A DNA stretch of 64,000 nucleotides, from contig NZ_JAJTWU010000005.1 in assembly GCF_021353265.1 (NCBI RefSeq), forward strand, positions 1 through 64,000, read 5' to 3'. Below are positions 35,318-43,722 of the stretch, piece after piece. How positions within the stretch are numbered: the first letter of the stretch is position 1; every line of letters begins with the position of its first letter. Source of the stretch: Pelomonas cellulosilytica (GTDB lineage Bacteria > Pseudomonadota > Gammaproteobacteria > Burkholderiales > Burkholderiaceae_C). The notes beneath the pieces were generated by a model. The model worked only from the letters and a program-made list of their open reading frames with translations. It did not search any database and was not told the DNA's origin. The position numbers and the translations under genes were made by a program.

Positions 35318-35713
35318 ATGAGCGCCTTCCTGAAGCCCTACCTGACCGCCCTCGTCGTCATGGGGGCGCTGGACGCGCTGTGGTTGGGCGGGCTGGCCCG
35401 CGACTTCTACCGCCAGGAGATCGGCCCGCAGATGGCCGACTCGGTACGCTGGAGCGCGGCGGCCGTGTTCTATTTCGGCTACCCCGCAGCACTGGTCGCG
35501 CTGGCGCTGTACCCGACAGGGCAGCCGCTGGCGATGCAGGTGGCGCGGGCCGCGCTCGTAGGCCTGACGGCCTACGGCGTCTACGACATGTCCAACCTGG
35601 CGACGCTGCGGCAGTGGCCGCTGCGGCTGGCGCTGGTGGACACCGCCTGGGGCTGCTTCGCCAGCGCGGTGGCCGGCGCGGCGGCGGCGTGGGTGGCACA
35701 GCGCTTCAACTGA
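35318..35713 (+). CDS. DUF2177 integral membrane protein
   Basis: 131 residues with four predicted membrane helices. The family motifs LDALWLGGLARDFYRQEIG, FYFGYPAALVALALYP and YGVYDMSNLATLRQWP are visible. Function unknown. It is followed by the TIGR03643 gene, a pairing often seen near photolyase/cryptochrome and related genes, none of which are in this window. Confidence 0.82.
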   Translation: MSAFLKPYLTALVVMGALDALWLGGLARDFYRQEIGPQMADSVRWSAAAVFYFGYPAALVALALYPTGQPLAMQVARAALVGLTAYGVYDMSNLATLRQWPLRLALVDTAWGCFASAVAGAAAAWVAQRFN

Positions 35714-35750
35714 GCGACGACCGCGGCGCGGTGGGGCGCAGAATGCGGCC

Positions 35751-35984
35751 GTGGCCAAAACCGCTCCCCGACTTCCCCCCGACGAGATCCAGCGCGTCAT
35801 CGCGACCGCCTGGGACGACGTGCCGCCCTACACCCGCGTCATGCGCGAACACGGCATCGGCCATGGCGAGCTGGTGGCCTTGCTGAAGCGGGAACTGACG
35901 CCCGCCGCCTACAAGCTCTGGGCCGCCCGCGGCCGCGGCAGCAAGGGGCCGACGAAGCGCGCCGTCTGGCCTCACGGCCGCTGA
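35751..35984 (+). CDS. TIGR03643/DUF2805 family protein
   Basis: 77 residues starting at a GTG. It has the family core IQRVIATAWDDVPPYTRVMREHGI and LTPAAYKLWAARGRGSKGP. A small basic cytoplasmic protein of unknown function. 37 bases separate it from the DUF2177 gene, so they may be co-transcribed. Confidence 0.8.
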   Translation: MAKTAPRLPPDEIQRVIATAWDDVPPYTRVMREHGIGHGELVALLKRELTPAAYKLWAARGRGSKGPTKRAVWPHGR

Positions 35985-36017
35985 CAGGTCGTCGCTCGCG
36001 GGCGCGTCGCCCCAGTT

Positions 36018-36037
36018 GATACGCGATTTGGTATCGC
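36018..36037. promoter_or_regulatory. Operator-like inverted repeats upstream of the arabinonate dehydratase operon
   Basis: GATAC (36018) faces GTATC (36031), and GCGAT (36023) faces ATCGC (36033). The half-site TTGGTAT resembles those recognised by FCD-type GntR regulators of sugar-acid genes. The GntR at 61523 is a candidate ligand. Position fits control of the whole 36-53 kb run. Confidence 0.35.
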
Positions 36038-36147
36038 TAAACGGCGGAAATTGATTGGAAAGCGATCCCCCGCCTCCCTAGCATGCGCCGCGAGCGGCAC
36101 CGACCCCAGCCACCACGCCGCCTGGCCGAGAGAACGACGAGACCCCC

Positions 36148-37902
36148 ATGACGACAGAGGACAAGAAGAGCAAGGTCAAGCTGCGCTCGGCCGAATGGTT
36201 CGGCACCCAGGACAAGAACGGCTTCATGTACCGCTCCTGGATGAAGAACCAGGGCATCCCCGACCATGAGTTCCAGGGCAAGCCCATCATCGGCATCTGC
36301 AACACCTGGAGCGAGCTGACGCCCTGCAACGCCCACTTCCGCAAGCTCGCCGAGCATGTGAAGAAGGGCATCCTGGAAGCCGGCGGCTTTCCGGTCGAGT
36401 TCCCGGTGTTCTCCAACGGCGAGAGCAACCTGCGCCCCACCGCGATGCTGACGCGCAATCTCGCCAGCATGGACGTGGAAGAAAGCATCCGCGGCAATCC
36501 CATCGACGCCGTGGTGCTGCTGGTGGGCTGCGACAAGACCACCCCCGCGCTGCTGATGGGCGCCGCCAGCTGCGACGTGCCGGCCATCGTCGTCACCGGC
36601 GGCCCGATGCTCAACGGCAAGCTCAATGGCAAGAACATCGGCTCCGGCACGGCCGTGTGGCAGCTGCACGAGCAGGTCAAGGCCGGCGAGATCCAGATGC
36701 ACGACTTCCTGGCCGCCGAGGCCGGCCACTCGCGCTCCGCCGGCACCTGCAACACGATGGGCACCGCGTCGACGATGGCCTGCATGGCCGAGTCGCTGGG
36801 CACCTCGCTGCCGCACAACGCCGCGATTCCTGCCGTCGACGCGCGTCGCTACGTGCTGGCGCATCTCTCCGGCATGCGCATCGTCGAGATGGTGTGGGAA
36901 GACCTGCGCCTGTCCAAGGTGCTGACGAAGGAAGCCTTCGAGAACGCCATCCGCGTGAATGCGGCCATCGGCGGCTCGACCAACGCCGTCATCCACCTGA
37001 AGGCCATCGCCGGCCGCATCGGCGTGGACCTGGCGCTGGAGGATTGGACTCGCATCGGCCGCGGCACGCCCACGCTGGTGGACCTGCTGCCGTCGGGCCG
37101 CTTCCTGATGGAGGAGTTCTACTACGCTGGCGGCCTGCCCGGCGTCATCCGCCGCCTGGGCGAAGCCGGCAAGCTGCCCAACCCCGGCGCCCTGACCGTC
37201 AACGGCAAGAGCCTGTGGGCCAACTGCCAGGACGCGCCGATCTACGACGACGAGGTCATCCGCCCGCTGGACAAGCCGCTGATCGAAGACGGCGGCATCT
37301 GCATCCTGCGCGGCAACCTCGCGCCGCGCGGCGCCGTGCTCAAGCCCTCGGCCGCCACGCCCGAGCTGATGAAGCACCGGGGCCGCGCCGTCGTGTTCGA
37401 GAACCTCGAGGACTACAAGGCTCGCATCGTCGATCCGGACCTGGATGTGGACGCCAGCTGCATCCTCGTCATGAAGAACTGCGGCCCCAAGGGCTACCCC
37501 GGCATGGCAGAGGTCGGCAACATGGGCCTGCCGCCGAAGCTGCTGGCGGCCGGCGTGAAGGACATGGTGCGCATCTCCGACGCGCGCATGAGCGGCACCG
37601 CCTACGGCACCGTCGTGCTGCACGTGGCGCCCGAGGCGCGTGCGGGCGGCCCGCTGGCTGTCGTGCAGGAAGGCGACTTCATCGAGCTGGACTGCGCCGC
37701 CGGTCGCCTGCACCTGGACGTGTCCGACGAGGAGCTGAAGGCCCGCCTGGACGCCTGGGCCGCCGCGCAGACGGTGGACCCGGCCGACGCCTCGGGCTAC
37801 CGCCACCTCTACGTGCAGCACGTGCTGCAGGCCGACGAGGGCTGCGACTTCGACTTCCTGCGCGGCTGCCGCGGCTCTGCCGTGCCGCGCCACTCCCACT
37901 GA
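36148..37902 (+). CDS. L-arabinonate dehydratase, IlvD/Edd family
   Basis: Removes water from L-arabinonate to give L-2-keto-3-deoxyarabinonate in the non-phosphorylative arabinose pathway. 584 residues. Fe-S cysteines Cys60 (LTPCNAHF), Cys128 (VGCDKTTP) and Cys201 (AGTCNTMG) and catalytic Ser482 (ISDARMSGTAYG) are all present and sit close to the positions known for the Rhizobium sugar-acid dehydratases. Another five- or six-carbon sugar acid (xylonate, fuconate, galactonate) is possible. The arabinose context and the KGSA dehydrogenase next door favour L-arabinonate. Confidence 0.85.
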   Translation: MTTEDKKSKVKLRSAEWFGTQDKNGFMYRSWMKNQGIPDHEFQGKPIIGICNTWSELTPCNAHFRKLAEHVKKGILEAGGFPVEFPVFSNGESNLRPTAMLTRNLASMDVEESIRGNPIDAVVLLVGCDKTTPALLMGAASCDVPAIVVTGGPMLNGKLNGKNIGSGTAVWQLHEQVKAGEIQMHDFLAAEAGHSRSAGTCNTMGTASTMACMAESLGTSLPHNAAIPAVDARRYVLAHLSGMRIVEMVWEDLRLSKVLTKEAFENAIRVNAAIGGSTNAVIHLKAIAGRIGVDLALEDWTRIGRGTPTLVDLLPSGRFLMEEFYYAGGLPGVIRRLGEAGKLPNPGALTVNGKSLWANCQDAPIYDDEVIRPLDKPLIEDGGICILRGNLAPRGAVLKPSAATPELMKHRGRAVVFENLEDYKARIVDPDLDVDASCILVMKNCGPKGYPGMAEVGNMGLPPKLLAAGVKDMVRISDARMSGTAYGTVVLHVAPEARAGGPLAVVQEGDFIELDCAAGRLHLDVSDEELKARLDAWAAAQTVDPADASGYRHLYVQHVLQADEGCDFDFLRGCRGSAVPRHSH

Positions 37903-37956
37903 AATGATGGCGCCCCTCGCCCGCCCTCGCTTCGCTGAACGCGAGCGAGTCCGGTC

Positions 37957-38000
37957 GGTCCCCCGAGGGGTCGGCTTGGGGCGGCACGGCGCTCGGCCCG
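37957..38000 (+). repeat. Intergenic repeat, copy 1
   Basis: GGTCCCCCGAGG at its left and GCGGCACGGCGCTCGGCCCG at its right, between the dehydratase and dehydrogenase genes. A closely related copy lies at 39640-39730. Looks like a dispersed GC-rich intergenic repeat. Confidence 0.5.
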
Positions 38001-38023
38001 AAAACACCAAGAGGTAACGAACG

Positions 38024-39610
38024 ATGAGCAACACGATCCAGGGCCTGGCCCTGATCAACGGCCAGCCCGTGCGCGGCAACGGCAAGGCCTTCCAGGCCTT
38101 CGACCCGGCCAAGAACCAGGCCATCGGCCCGGACTTCAACGCGGTCGACGCGGCCCAGGTCGAGCAGGCCTGCGCGCTGGCCGGCGCCGCGTTCGACGCC
38201 TTCCGGGCGACGAGCGACCATGAGCGTGCCGACTTCCTGGACCTGATCGCCGCGCAGATCCTCGCGCTGGGCGATGCGCTCATCGAGCGCGCGATGGCCG
38301 AGACCGGCCTGCCGCGGCCCCGCCTGGAAGGCGAGCGCGCCCGCACGATGAACCAGCTGAAGATGTTCGGCGAACTGCTGCGCGAAGGCAGCTGGCAGGA
38401 CGCCCGCATCGACTCCGCGCTGCCCACCCGCACGCCGCCGCGGCCGGACCTGCGGCTGCGCTTCGTCGGCGTCGGCCCCGTCGCCGTGTTCGGCGCCAGC
38501 AACTTCCCGCTGGCCTTCTCGGTCGCCGGCGGTGACACCGCCGCGGCGCTGGCCGCCGGCTGCCCGGTCGTCGTCAAGGCGCACTCGGCCCACCCCGGCA
38601 CGTCGGAGCTCGTCGGCCGCGCGGTCGTCGAGGCGGTCAAGCAAGCCGGCCTGCCGGCCGGCGTCTTCGCGCTGCTGACCGGCAGCGGCCACGGCATCGG
38701 CGACACGCTGGTGCGCCACCCGGCCATCCAGGCCGTCGGCTTCACCGGCTCGCGCAGCGGTGGCACGGCGCTGATGGCCGCGGCCGCGGCACGCCCGCAG
38801 CCCATCCCCGTCTATGCCGAGATGAGCAGCATCAACCCGGTCATCCTGTTGGCCGGTGCGCTCAGCGCACGCGGTGCCGAGATCGCCACGGGCTTCGCCA
38901 CCTCGCTGACGATGGGCGTGGGCCAGTTCTGCACCAACCCCGGCCTCGTGCTGGGCCTGGCCGGCCCCGACTTCGACCGCTTCGCCGCGGCCGCGGCCGA
39001 AGCGCTCAAGCCCATTCCGGCAGCCACGATGCTGACGCCCGGCATTGCCAGCGCGTTCCAGCGCGGCGAGGACCAGCTCTCCGGCCAGCCCGGCGTGGAC
39101 GCGCTGCTGCGCGGCACCTCGGCCGGCTGCCAGGGCGCGCCCAGCCTGTTCAAGACGACGGGCGCTGCGTTCCTGGCCAACCATGCGATGTCGGCCGAGA
39201 TCTTCGGCCCGGCCTCGCTGCTGGTGGCCTGCCGCGACGTGGCCGAGCTGCTGGCCGTCATCGAGGGCCTGGAAGGCCAGCTGACCGCCACGCTGCAATT
39301 GCAGGACGACGACGAGGCCGACATCGCCGCCGCGCGCACGCTGCTGCCGGCGCTTGAACGCAAGGTCGGCCGCATCCTGGCCAACGGCTTCCCGACCGGC
39401 GTGGAGGTGTCGACGGCGATGGTGCACGGCGGCCCGTTCCCGGCGACGAGCGACGGCCGCAGCAGCTCCGTCGGCACGGCGGCCATCCAGCGCTTCCTGC
39501 GGCCCGTCTGCTACCAGAACCTGCCACGCTCGCTGCTGCCCGCCGTGCTGCGCGAACCCAACGAGCGCGGCGTCTGGCGCCGACGCGATGGCGCGTTGAC
39601 GAGGAACTGA
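38024..39610 (+). CDS. 2,5-dioxovalerate (alpha-ketoglutaric semialdehyde) dehydrogenase
   Basis: Oxidises 2-ketoglutaric semialdehyde to 2-oxoglutarate with NAD(P)+, the last step of oxidative pentose breakdown. 528 residues, the long ALDH subtype typical of KGSADH. It has the cofactor motif FGASNFPLAFSVAGGD, general-base Glu266 (YAEMSSINP) and nucleophile Cys303 (GQFCTNPG). It follows the dehydratase after 121 bases that include an intergenic repeat. No gene for the intermediate 2-keto-3-deoxyarabinonate dehydratase is in this window. Confidence 0.87.
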   Translation: MSNTIQGLALINGQPVRGNGKAFQAFDPAKNQAIGPDFNAVDAAQVEQACALAGAAFDAFRATSDHERADFLDLIAAQILALGDALIERAMAETGLPRPRLEGERARTMNQLKMFGELLREGSWQDARIDSALPTRTPPRPDLRLRFVGVGPVAVFGASNFPLAFSVAGGDTAAALAAGCPVVVKAHSAHPGTSELVGRAVVEAVKQAGLPAGVFALLTGSGHGIGDTLVRHPAIQAVGFTGSRSGGTALMAAAAARPQPIPVYAEMSSINPVILLAGALSARGAEIATGFATSLTMGVGQFCTNPGLVLGLAGPDFDRFAAAAAEALKPIPAATMLTPGIASAFQRGEDQLSGQPGVDALLRGTSAGCQGAPSLFKTTGAAFLANHAMSAEIFGPASLLVACRDVAELLAVIEGLEGQLTATLQLQDDDEADIAAARTLLPALERKVGRILANGFPTGVEVSTAMVHGGPFPATSDGRSSSVGTAAIQRFLRPVCYQNLPRSLLPAVLREPNERGVWRRRDGALTRN

Positions 39611-39639
39611 AGCGCCTTGTCTGGCGCTGCGCGCTGGAC

Positions 39640-39730
39640 GGTCCCCCGAGGGAATGCCGATGGGAGCCGGATCGACCGGCCGACACATCGCGAGGGCGGG
39701 CCGGCTTCGGGCGGCCCGGCGCTCGGCCCG
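39640..39730 (+). repeat. Intergenic repeat, copy 2
   Basis: GGTCCCCCGAGG and GCGGCCCGGCGCTCGGCCCG again bound the unit, but about 46 bases more separate them than in copy 1. Same orientation and same position between two genes of the operon. Confidence 0.5.
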
Positions 39731-39766
39731 CAATGAATTGACAGAACAACCAAGGAGACAACGACG

Positions 39767-41308
39767 ATGAAGAAGCAACTGCTGGCCCTCGTGGCCACCC
39801 TGGCGGTCGGCGCCAGCGCGCTGGCCGCCGACATCAAGCTGGTCGTCAAGGCCGACCAGCCCGGCCCCGTCATCCACCGCAACATCTACGGCCAGTTCGC
39901 CGAGCACCTGGGCACCGGCATCTACGAGGGCATGTGGGTCGGCCCGGAGAGCAAGATCCCCAACGTGCGCGGCTGGCGCAAGGACGTCGTGGCGGCGCTC
40001 AAGGAGCTGAAGGTGCCGCTGGTGCGCTGGCCGGGCGGCTGCTTCGCCGACGAATACCACTGGCGCGAAGGCATCGGCCCGCGCAGCAAGCGGCCCGTCA
40101 AGGTCAACAGCAACTGGGGCGGCGTGGCCGAGAACAACGCCGTCGGCACGCACGAGTTCTTCGACCTCGTCGAGCAGCTGGGCGCCGAGGCCTATGTGAA
40201 CGGCAACATCGGCACCGGCAGCGCGCAAGAAATGGCCGAGTGGCTGGAGTACATGACGGCCGAGGGCAAGTCCACGCTGGCCGAGCTGCGCCGCAAGAAC
40301 GGCCGCGACAAGCCGTTCCGCGTGCATTACTTCGCCGTCGGCAACGAGACCTGGGGTTGCGGCGGCAACATGCGGCCCGAGTACTACGCGGACCAGTTCC
40401 GCCAGGTGGCCACCTTCCTGCGCACACCACCGCACAACCGCCCGGTCATCATCGCCAGCGGCGGCAACGGCATGCAAACCGAGTGGACCGACGTGCTCAG
40501 CAAGGGCGTGCCCGGCGTCAACGCGATCAGCCACCATGCCTACACGCTGCCCACCGGCAACTGGGACAAGAAGGGCGCAGCCGTCGGCTTCCCCGAGAGC
40601 GAATGGGTCGCGACGCTGGGCAACGTGCAGCAGATCGACCAGATGATCGCCAAGAACGCCGCGGTGCTGGACAAGAACGACCCGTCCAAGAAGATCGGTT
40701 TCTACTTCGACGAGTGGGGCAGCTGGTATGACCCGGAGCCCGGCAGCAACCCCGGCTTCCTCGTCCAGCGCAACACGCTGCGTGATGCACTGCTGGCCGC
40801 GCTGCACTTCAACGTGTTCCACAACCACGCCGACCGCGTGCACATGACCAACATCGCGCAGATGGTCAACGTGCTGCAGGCCATGATCCAGACGAGCAAG
40901 GACAAGCTCGTGCTGACGCCGACTTACCACGCGTTCGCGATGTACACGCCCTTCCAGGACGCCACCTCGCTGCCCGCCACGCTGGAAGGCAACCCGGTCT
41001 ACAAGGTCGACAAGTTCGAGATGCCCACGCTCAGCGCCACCGCCGCGCGTGGCAAGGACGGCAAGCTCTACATCGGCCTGGTCAACGCCAATGCCAACGC
41101 GCCGGCCGAGCTGACCGTGCAGGTGGGCAGCGGTGCACCCAAGGCCGTCAAGGGCAAGCTGCTGACCGCCGCGGCCATGGACGCGCAGAACGAACTGGGC
41201 AAGGCGCCGCAAGTCGTGCCGGTGCCCTACGAGGCGCAGGCTGCCGACGGCAAGCTCACGCTGAAGCTGCCGCCCAAGTCGGTCGTCGTCGTCGCCGTCG
41301 AAGGCTGA
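39767..41308 (+). CDS. GH51 alpha-L-arabinofuranosidase, exported
   Basis: Releases terminal alpha-L-arabinofuranose from arabinan, arabinoxylan or xyloglucan side chains. 513 residues with signal peptide 1-21 (ALAA). The (beta/alpha)8 barrel has acid/base Glu194 in VGNETWGCGG and nucleophile Glu316 in YFDEWGSWY; the C-terminal beta-sandwich starts at about 400. GH51 enzymes are more often cytoplasmic, so the signal peptide implies periplasmic or surface action here. GH127 follows on the same strand after 29 bases. Confidence 0.93.
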   Translation: MKKQLLALVATLAVGASALAADIKLVVKADQPGPVIHRNIYGQFAEHLGTGIYEGMWVGPESKIPNVRGWRKDVVAALKELKVPLVRWPGGCFADEYHWREGIGPRSKRPVKVNSNWGGVAENNAVGTHEFFDLVEQLGAEAYVNGNIGTGSAQEMAEWLEYMTAEGKSTLAELRRKNGRDKPFRVHYFAVGNETWGCGGNMRPEYYADQFRQVATFLRTPPHNRPVIIASGGNGMQTEWTDVLSKGVPGVNAISHHAYTLPTGNWDKKGAAVGFPESEWVATLGNVQQIDQMIAKNAAVLDKNDPSKKIGFYFDEWGSWYDPEPGSNPGFLVQRNTLRDALLAALHFNVFHNHADRVHMTNIAQMVNVLQAMIQTSKDKLVLTPTYHAFAMYTPFQDATSLPATLEGNPVYKVDKFEMPTLSATAARGKDGKLYIGLVNANANAPAELTVQVGSGAPKAVKGKLLTAAAMDAQNELGKAPQVVPVPYEAQAADGKLTLKLPPKSVVVVAVEG

Positions 41309-41337
41309 ACGCGTTGAACGGCACCCCGGGCCGTCCG

Positions 41338-43722
41338 ATGAAACAGCTGCTCGCCGCCGTCGCTCTGGTGCTGTGCGCGCACAGCGCGGGTGGCGCCACG
41401 CAGCCGTTCCCGCTCGACCGGGTGCGGCTGCTGGACGGCCCGTTCCTGGACGCGCAGACCACCGACCTGCACTATCTGATGGCGCTGGACCCCGAGCGGC
41501 TGCTCGCGCCGTTCCGCCGCGAGGCCGGCCTGCCCGTGCCCACACCCAGCTACGGCAACTGGGAGTCCAGCGGCCTGGACGGCCACATGGGCGGGCACTA
41601 CCTGTCGGCGCTGGCGCTGATGTGGGCGTCCACGGGAGATGCCGAGGTCAAGCGCCGACTGGACTACGTCGTCGCCGAGCTCAAGCGCTGCCAGGACACC
41701 CTCGGCACGGGCTACATCGGCGGCATCCCTGACGGCGCCACCGCCTGGGACCAGGTGGGCGCCGGCCAGCTGAAGGTCGACAGCTTCTCGGTGAACGGCC
41801 GCTGGGTGCCCTGGTACAACCTGCACAAGCTATTCGCTGGCCTGCGCGACGCGGCGGTGCAGGGCGGCAATGCCGACGCCAAGACCATGCTCGTGCGGCT
41901 GAGCGACTGGGCGCTGCGGCTGACGACACCGCTGACCGACGCGCAGATGCAGGACATGCTGCGTGCCGAGCACGGCGGCATGGCCGAGGTGCTAGCCGAC
42001 GTGTCGCAGATGACCGGCGACCTGCGCTATCTGGCGCTGGCCCGGCGCTTCGAGCACCAGGCGCTGCTGCAGCCGCTGGCCGCCGGCCAGGACAAGCTGA
42101 CGGGCCTGCATGCCAACACGCAGATTCCCAAGGTCATCGGCTTCGCCCGCATCGCGCGGCTGGCCGGCGAGGACGAGGGCGAACGCGCTGCCGAGTTCTT
42201 CTGGGACACGGTGACCGAGAAGCGGTCCGTGGCCATCGGCGGCAACAGCGTCAAGGAGCACTTCCACCCGGCCGACGACTTCCGGCCCATGCTCAACGAG
42301 GTAGAAGGCCCCGAGACCTGCAACAGCTACAACATGCTGAAGCTGACCGCGCTGCTGTCGCAGGCGCATGACGGTCAGGGGCGCTACGCCGACTTCTACG
42401 AGCGCACCCTCTACAACCACATCCTCGCGTCGCAGCATCCGGGCGAGGGCGGCTTCGTCTACTTCACGCCGATGCGGCCGCAGCATTACCGCGTGTACTC
42501 GCAGGTCGACCAGGGCATGTGGTGCTGCGTCGGCTCCGGCATCGAGAGCCATGCGCGGCATGGCGAATTCATCTACGCGCACGACGACGACACGCTGGTC
42601 GTCAACCTCTTTATCGCCTCCACGCTGGACTGGCGCGAGCGCGGCATCCATGTCACGCAAAGCACCCGCTTTCCCGACGAGCCGCGCACGCGGCTGACGG
42701 TGGACAACGCCGGCCACTTCGCGCTGAAGCTGCGCTACCCCGGCTGGGTCGCGCCCGGCGCGCTGAAACTGAAGGTCAACGGCAAGCCCGTGGTCGTCAG
42801 CGGGAAGCCCGGCGGCTACGTCGAGCTGAAGCGCGACTGGCAGGCCGGCGACCAGGTCGACGTCGAGCTGCCGATGCGCACGACGCTGGAGCCGATGCCG
42901 GGCCTGAAGAACTACGTCGCCGTGCTGCACGGCCCCATCGTGCTGGCCGCCAAGACGCCGCAGCCAGGCGAGACGCTCAGCTTCCGGGCCGACGCGTCGC
43001 GTATGGGCCACGTTGCACAGGGGGCCGTCTGCCCGCAGGAGGCCGCGCCGGTGTTCGTCAGCCCGAACCTGAAGGAGGCAGACATCGTCCGCCGCTTCAG
43101 GCCGGTGCCGGGCCAGCCACTGACCTTCACCGCCCCCGGCCTCATCCAGGGCGCCAAGGGCGCGGAGAAGCTGGAGCTGATTCCCTTCTTCCGGCTGCAC
43201 GACTCGCGCTACATGGTCTATTGGGCCCGCAGCACACCGACGCAGCAAAGCCTGCTGCGCGTCGAGCTGGCCAAGGCCGAGCAATCCCGGCTGGCGCTGG
43301 ACGCGATCACCATCGACCAGGTCGCGCCCGGCGAGCAGCAGCCCGAGACGGACCACGGCTTCCGCGGCGAAGGCGCCGAGAACGGCATCGCGCCGGCGGG
43401 CCGCTGGCGCCATGCGAAGCAGTGGTTCAGCTACGAACTGCGCGACCCGCGCGGCGAGGCGCGTGTGCTGCGGCTGACCTTTGCCAAGGGAGACGCCGGC
43501 CGGCGCTTCGACCTGCTCGTCAACGGCCAGCGCATCGCCGAGATCACGCTGGACCGCCCCGATGGCCCGCAGGACCTCTACACGCGAGACTTCCCGCTGC
43601 CCGCCGAACTCGTGCGCGCCAGCAGCGGCCAGCTGGTCGTCAAGTTCGTGGCCCAGCCGGGCAGCATCGCCGGCGGCCTGTACGGACTGCGACTGCTGAA
43701 ATCCGGAGACACCGCCCCATGA
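41338..43722 (+). CDS. GH127 beta-L-arabinofuranosidase, exported
   Basis: Removes beta-linked L-arabinofuranose. 794 residues with signal peptide 1-20. The (alpha/alpha)6 barrel carries the Zn/nucleophile set of the family: Glu326 and Cys328 (EVEGPETCNSY) with Cys396-Cys397 (MWCCVGSGIESH), matching the Glu-x-Cys and Cys-Cys pairs known from Bifidobacterium HypBA1. Two C-terminal beta-domains follow (DUF4986-like and a distal domain, FSYELRDPRGE). I start at ATG 41338 because the signal peptide begins there. It overlaps the GH29 start (ATGA). Confidence 0.92.
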   Translation: MKQLLAAVALVLCAHSAGGATQPFPLDRVRLLDGPFLDAQTTDLHYLMALDPERLLAPFRREAGLPVPTPSYGNWESSGLDGHMGGHYLSALALMWASTGDAEVKRRLDYVVAELKRCQDTLGTGYIGGIPDGATAWDQVGAGQLKVDSFSVNGRWVPWYNLHKLFAGLRDAAVQGGNADAKTMLVRLSDWALRLTTPLTDAQMQDMLRAEHGGMAEVLADVSQMTGDLRYLALARRFEHQALLQPLAAGQDKLTGLHANTQIPKVIGFARIARLAGEDEGERAAEFFWDTVTEKRSVAIGGNSVKEHFHPADDFRPMLNEVEGPETCNSYNMLKLTALLSQAHDGQGRYADFYERTLYNHILASQHPGEGGFVYFTPMRPQHYRVYSQVDQGMWCCVGSGIESHARHGEFIYAHDDDTLVVNLFIASTLDWRERGIHVTQSTRFPDEPRTRLTVDNAGHFALKLRYPGWVAPGALKLKVNGKPVVVSGKPGGYVELKRDWQAGDQVDVELPMRTTLEPMPGLKNYVAVLHGPIVLAAKTPQPGETLSFRADASRMGHVAQGAVCPQEAAPVFVSPNLKEADIVRRFRPVPGQPLTFTAPGLIQGAKGAEKLELIPFFRLHDSRYMVYWARSTPTQQSLLRVELAKAEQSRLALDAITIDQVAPGEQQPETDHGFRGEGAENGIAPAGRWRHAKQWFSYELRDPRGEARVLRLTFAKGDAGRRFDLLVNGQRIAEITLDRPDGPQDLYTRDFPLPAELVRASSGQLVVKFVAQPGSIAGGLYGLRLLKSGDTAP

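Noticed and set aside
37903-38023. CRISPR or short tandem repeat array
   Set aside because: Only two spaced copies of an intergenic repeat exist; no regular repeat-spacer pattern anywhere in the window.
37679-41545. Very long minus-strand open frame antisense to the dehydrogenase and GH51 genes
   Set aside because: It mirrors the codon bias of strongly supported plus-strand genes, has no domain pattern and no ribosome-binding site.
42519-43718. Long in-frame N-terminal extension of the GH29 gene
   Set aside because: It overlaps GH127 completely; the twin-arginine-like signal and the ATGA overlap fix the start at 43719.
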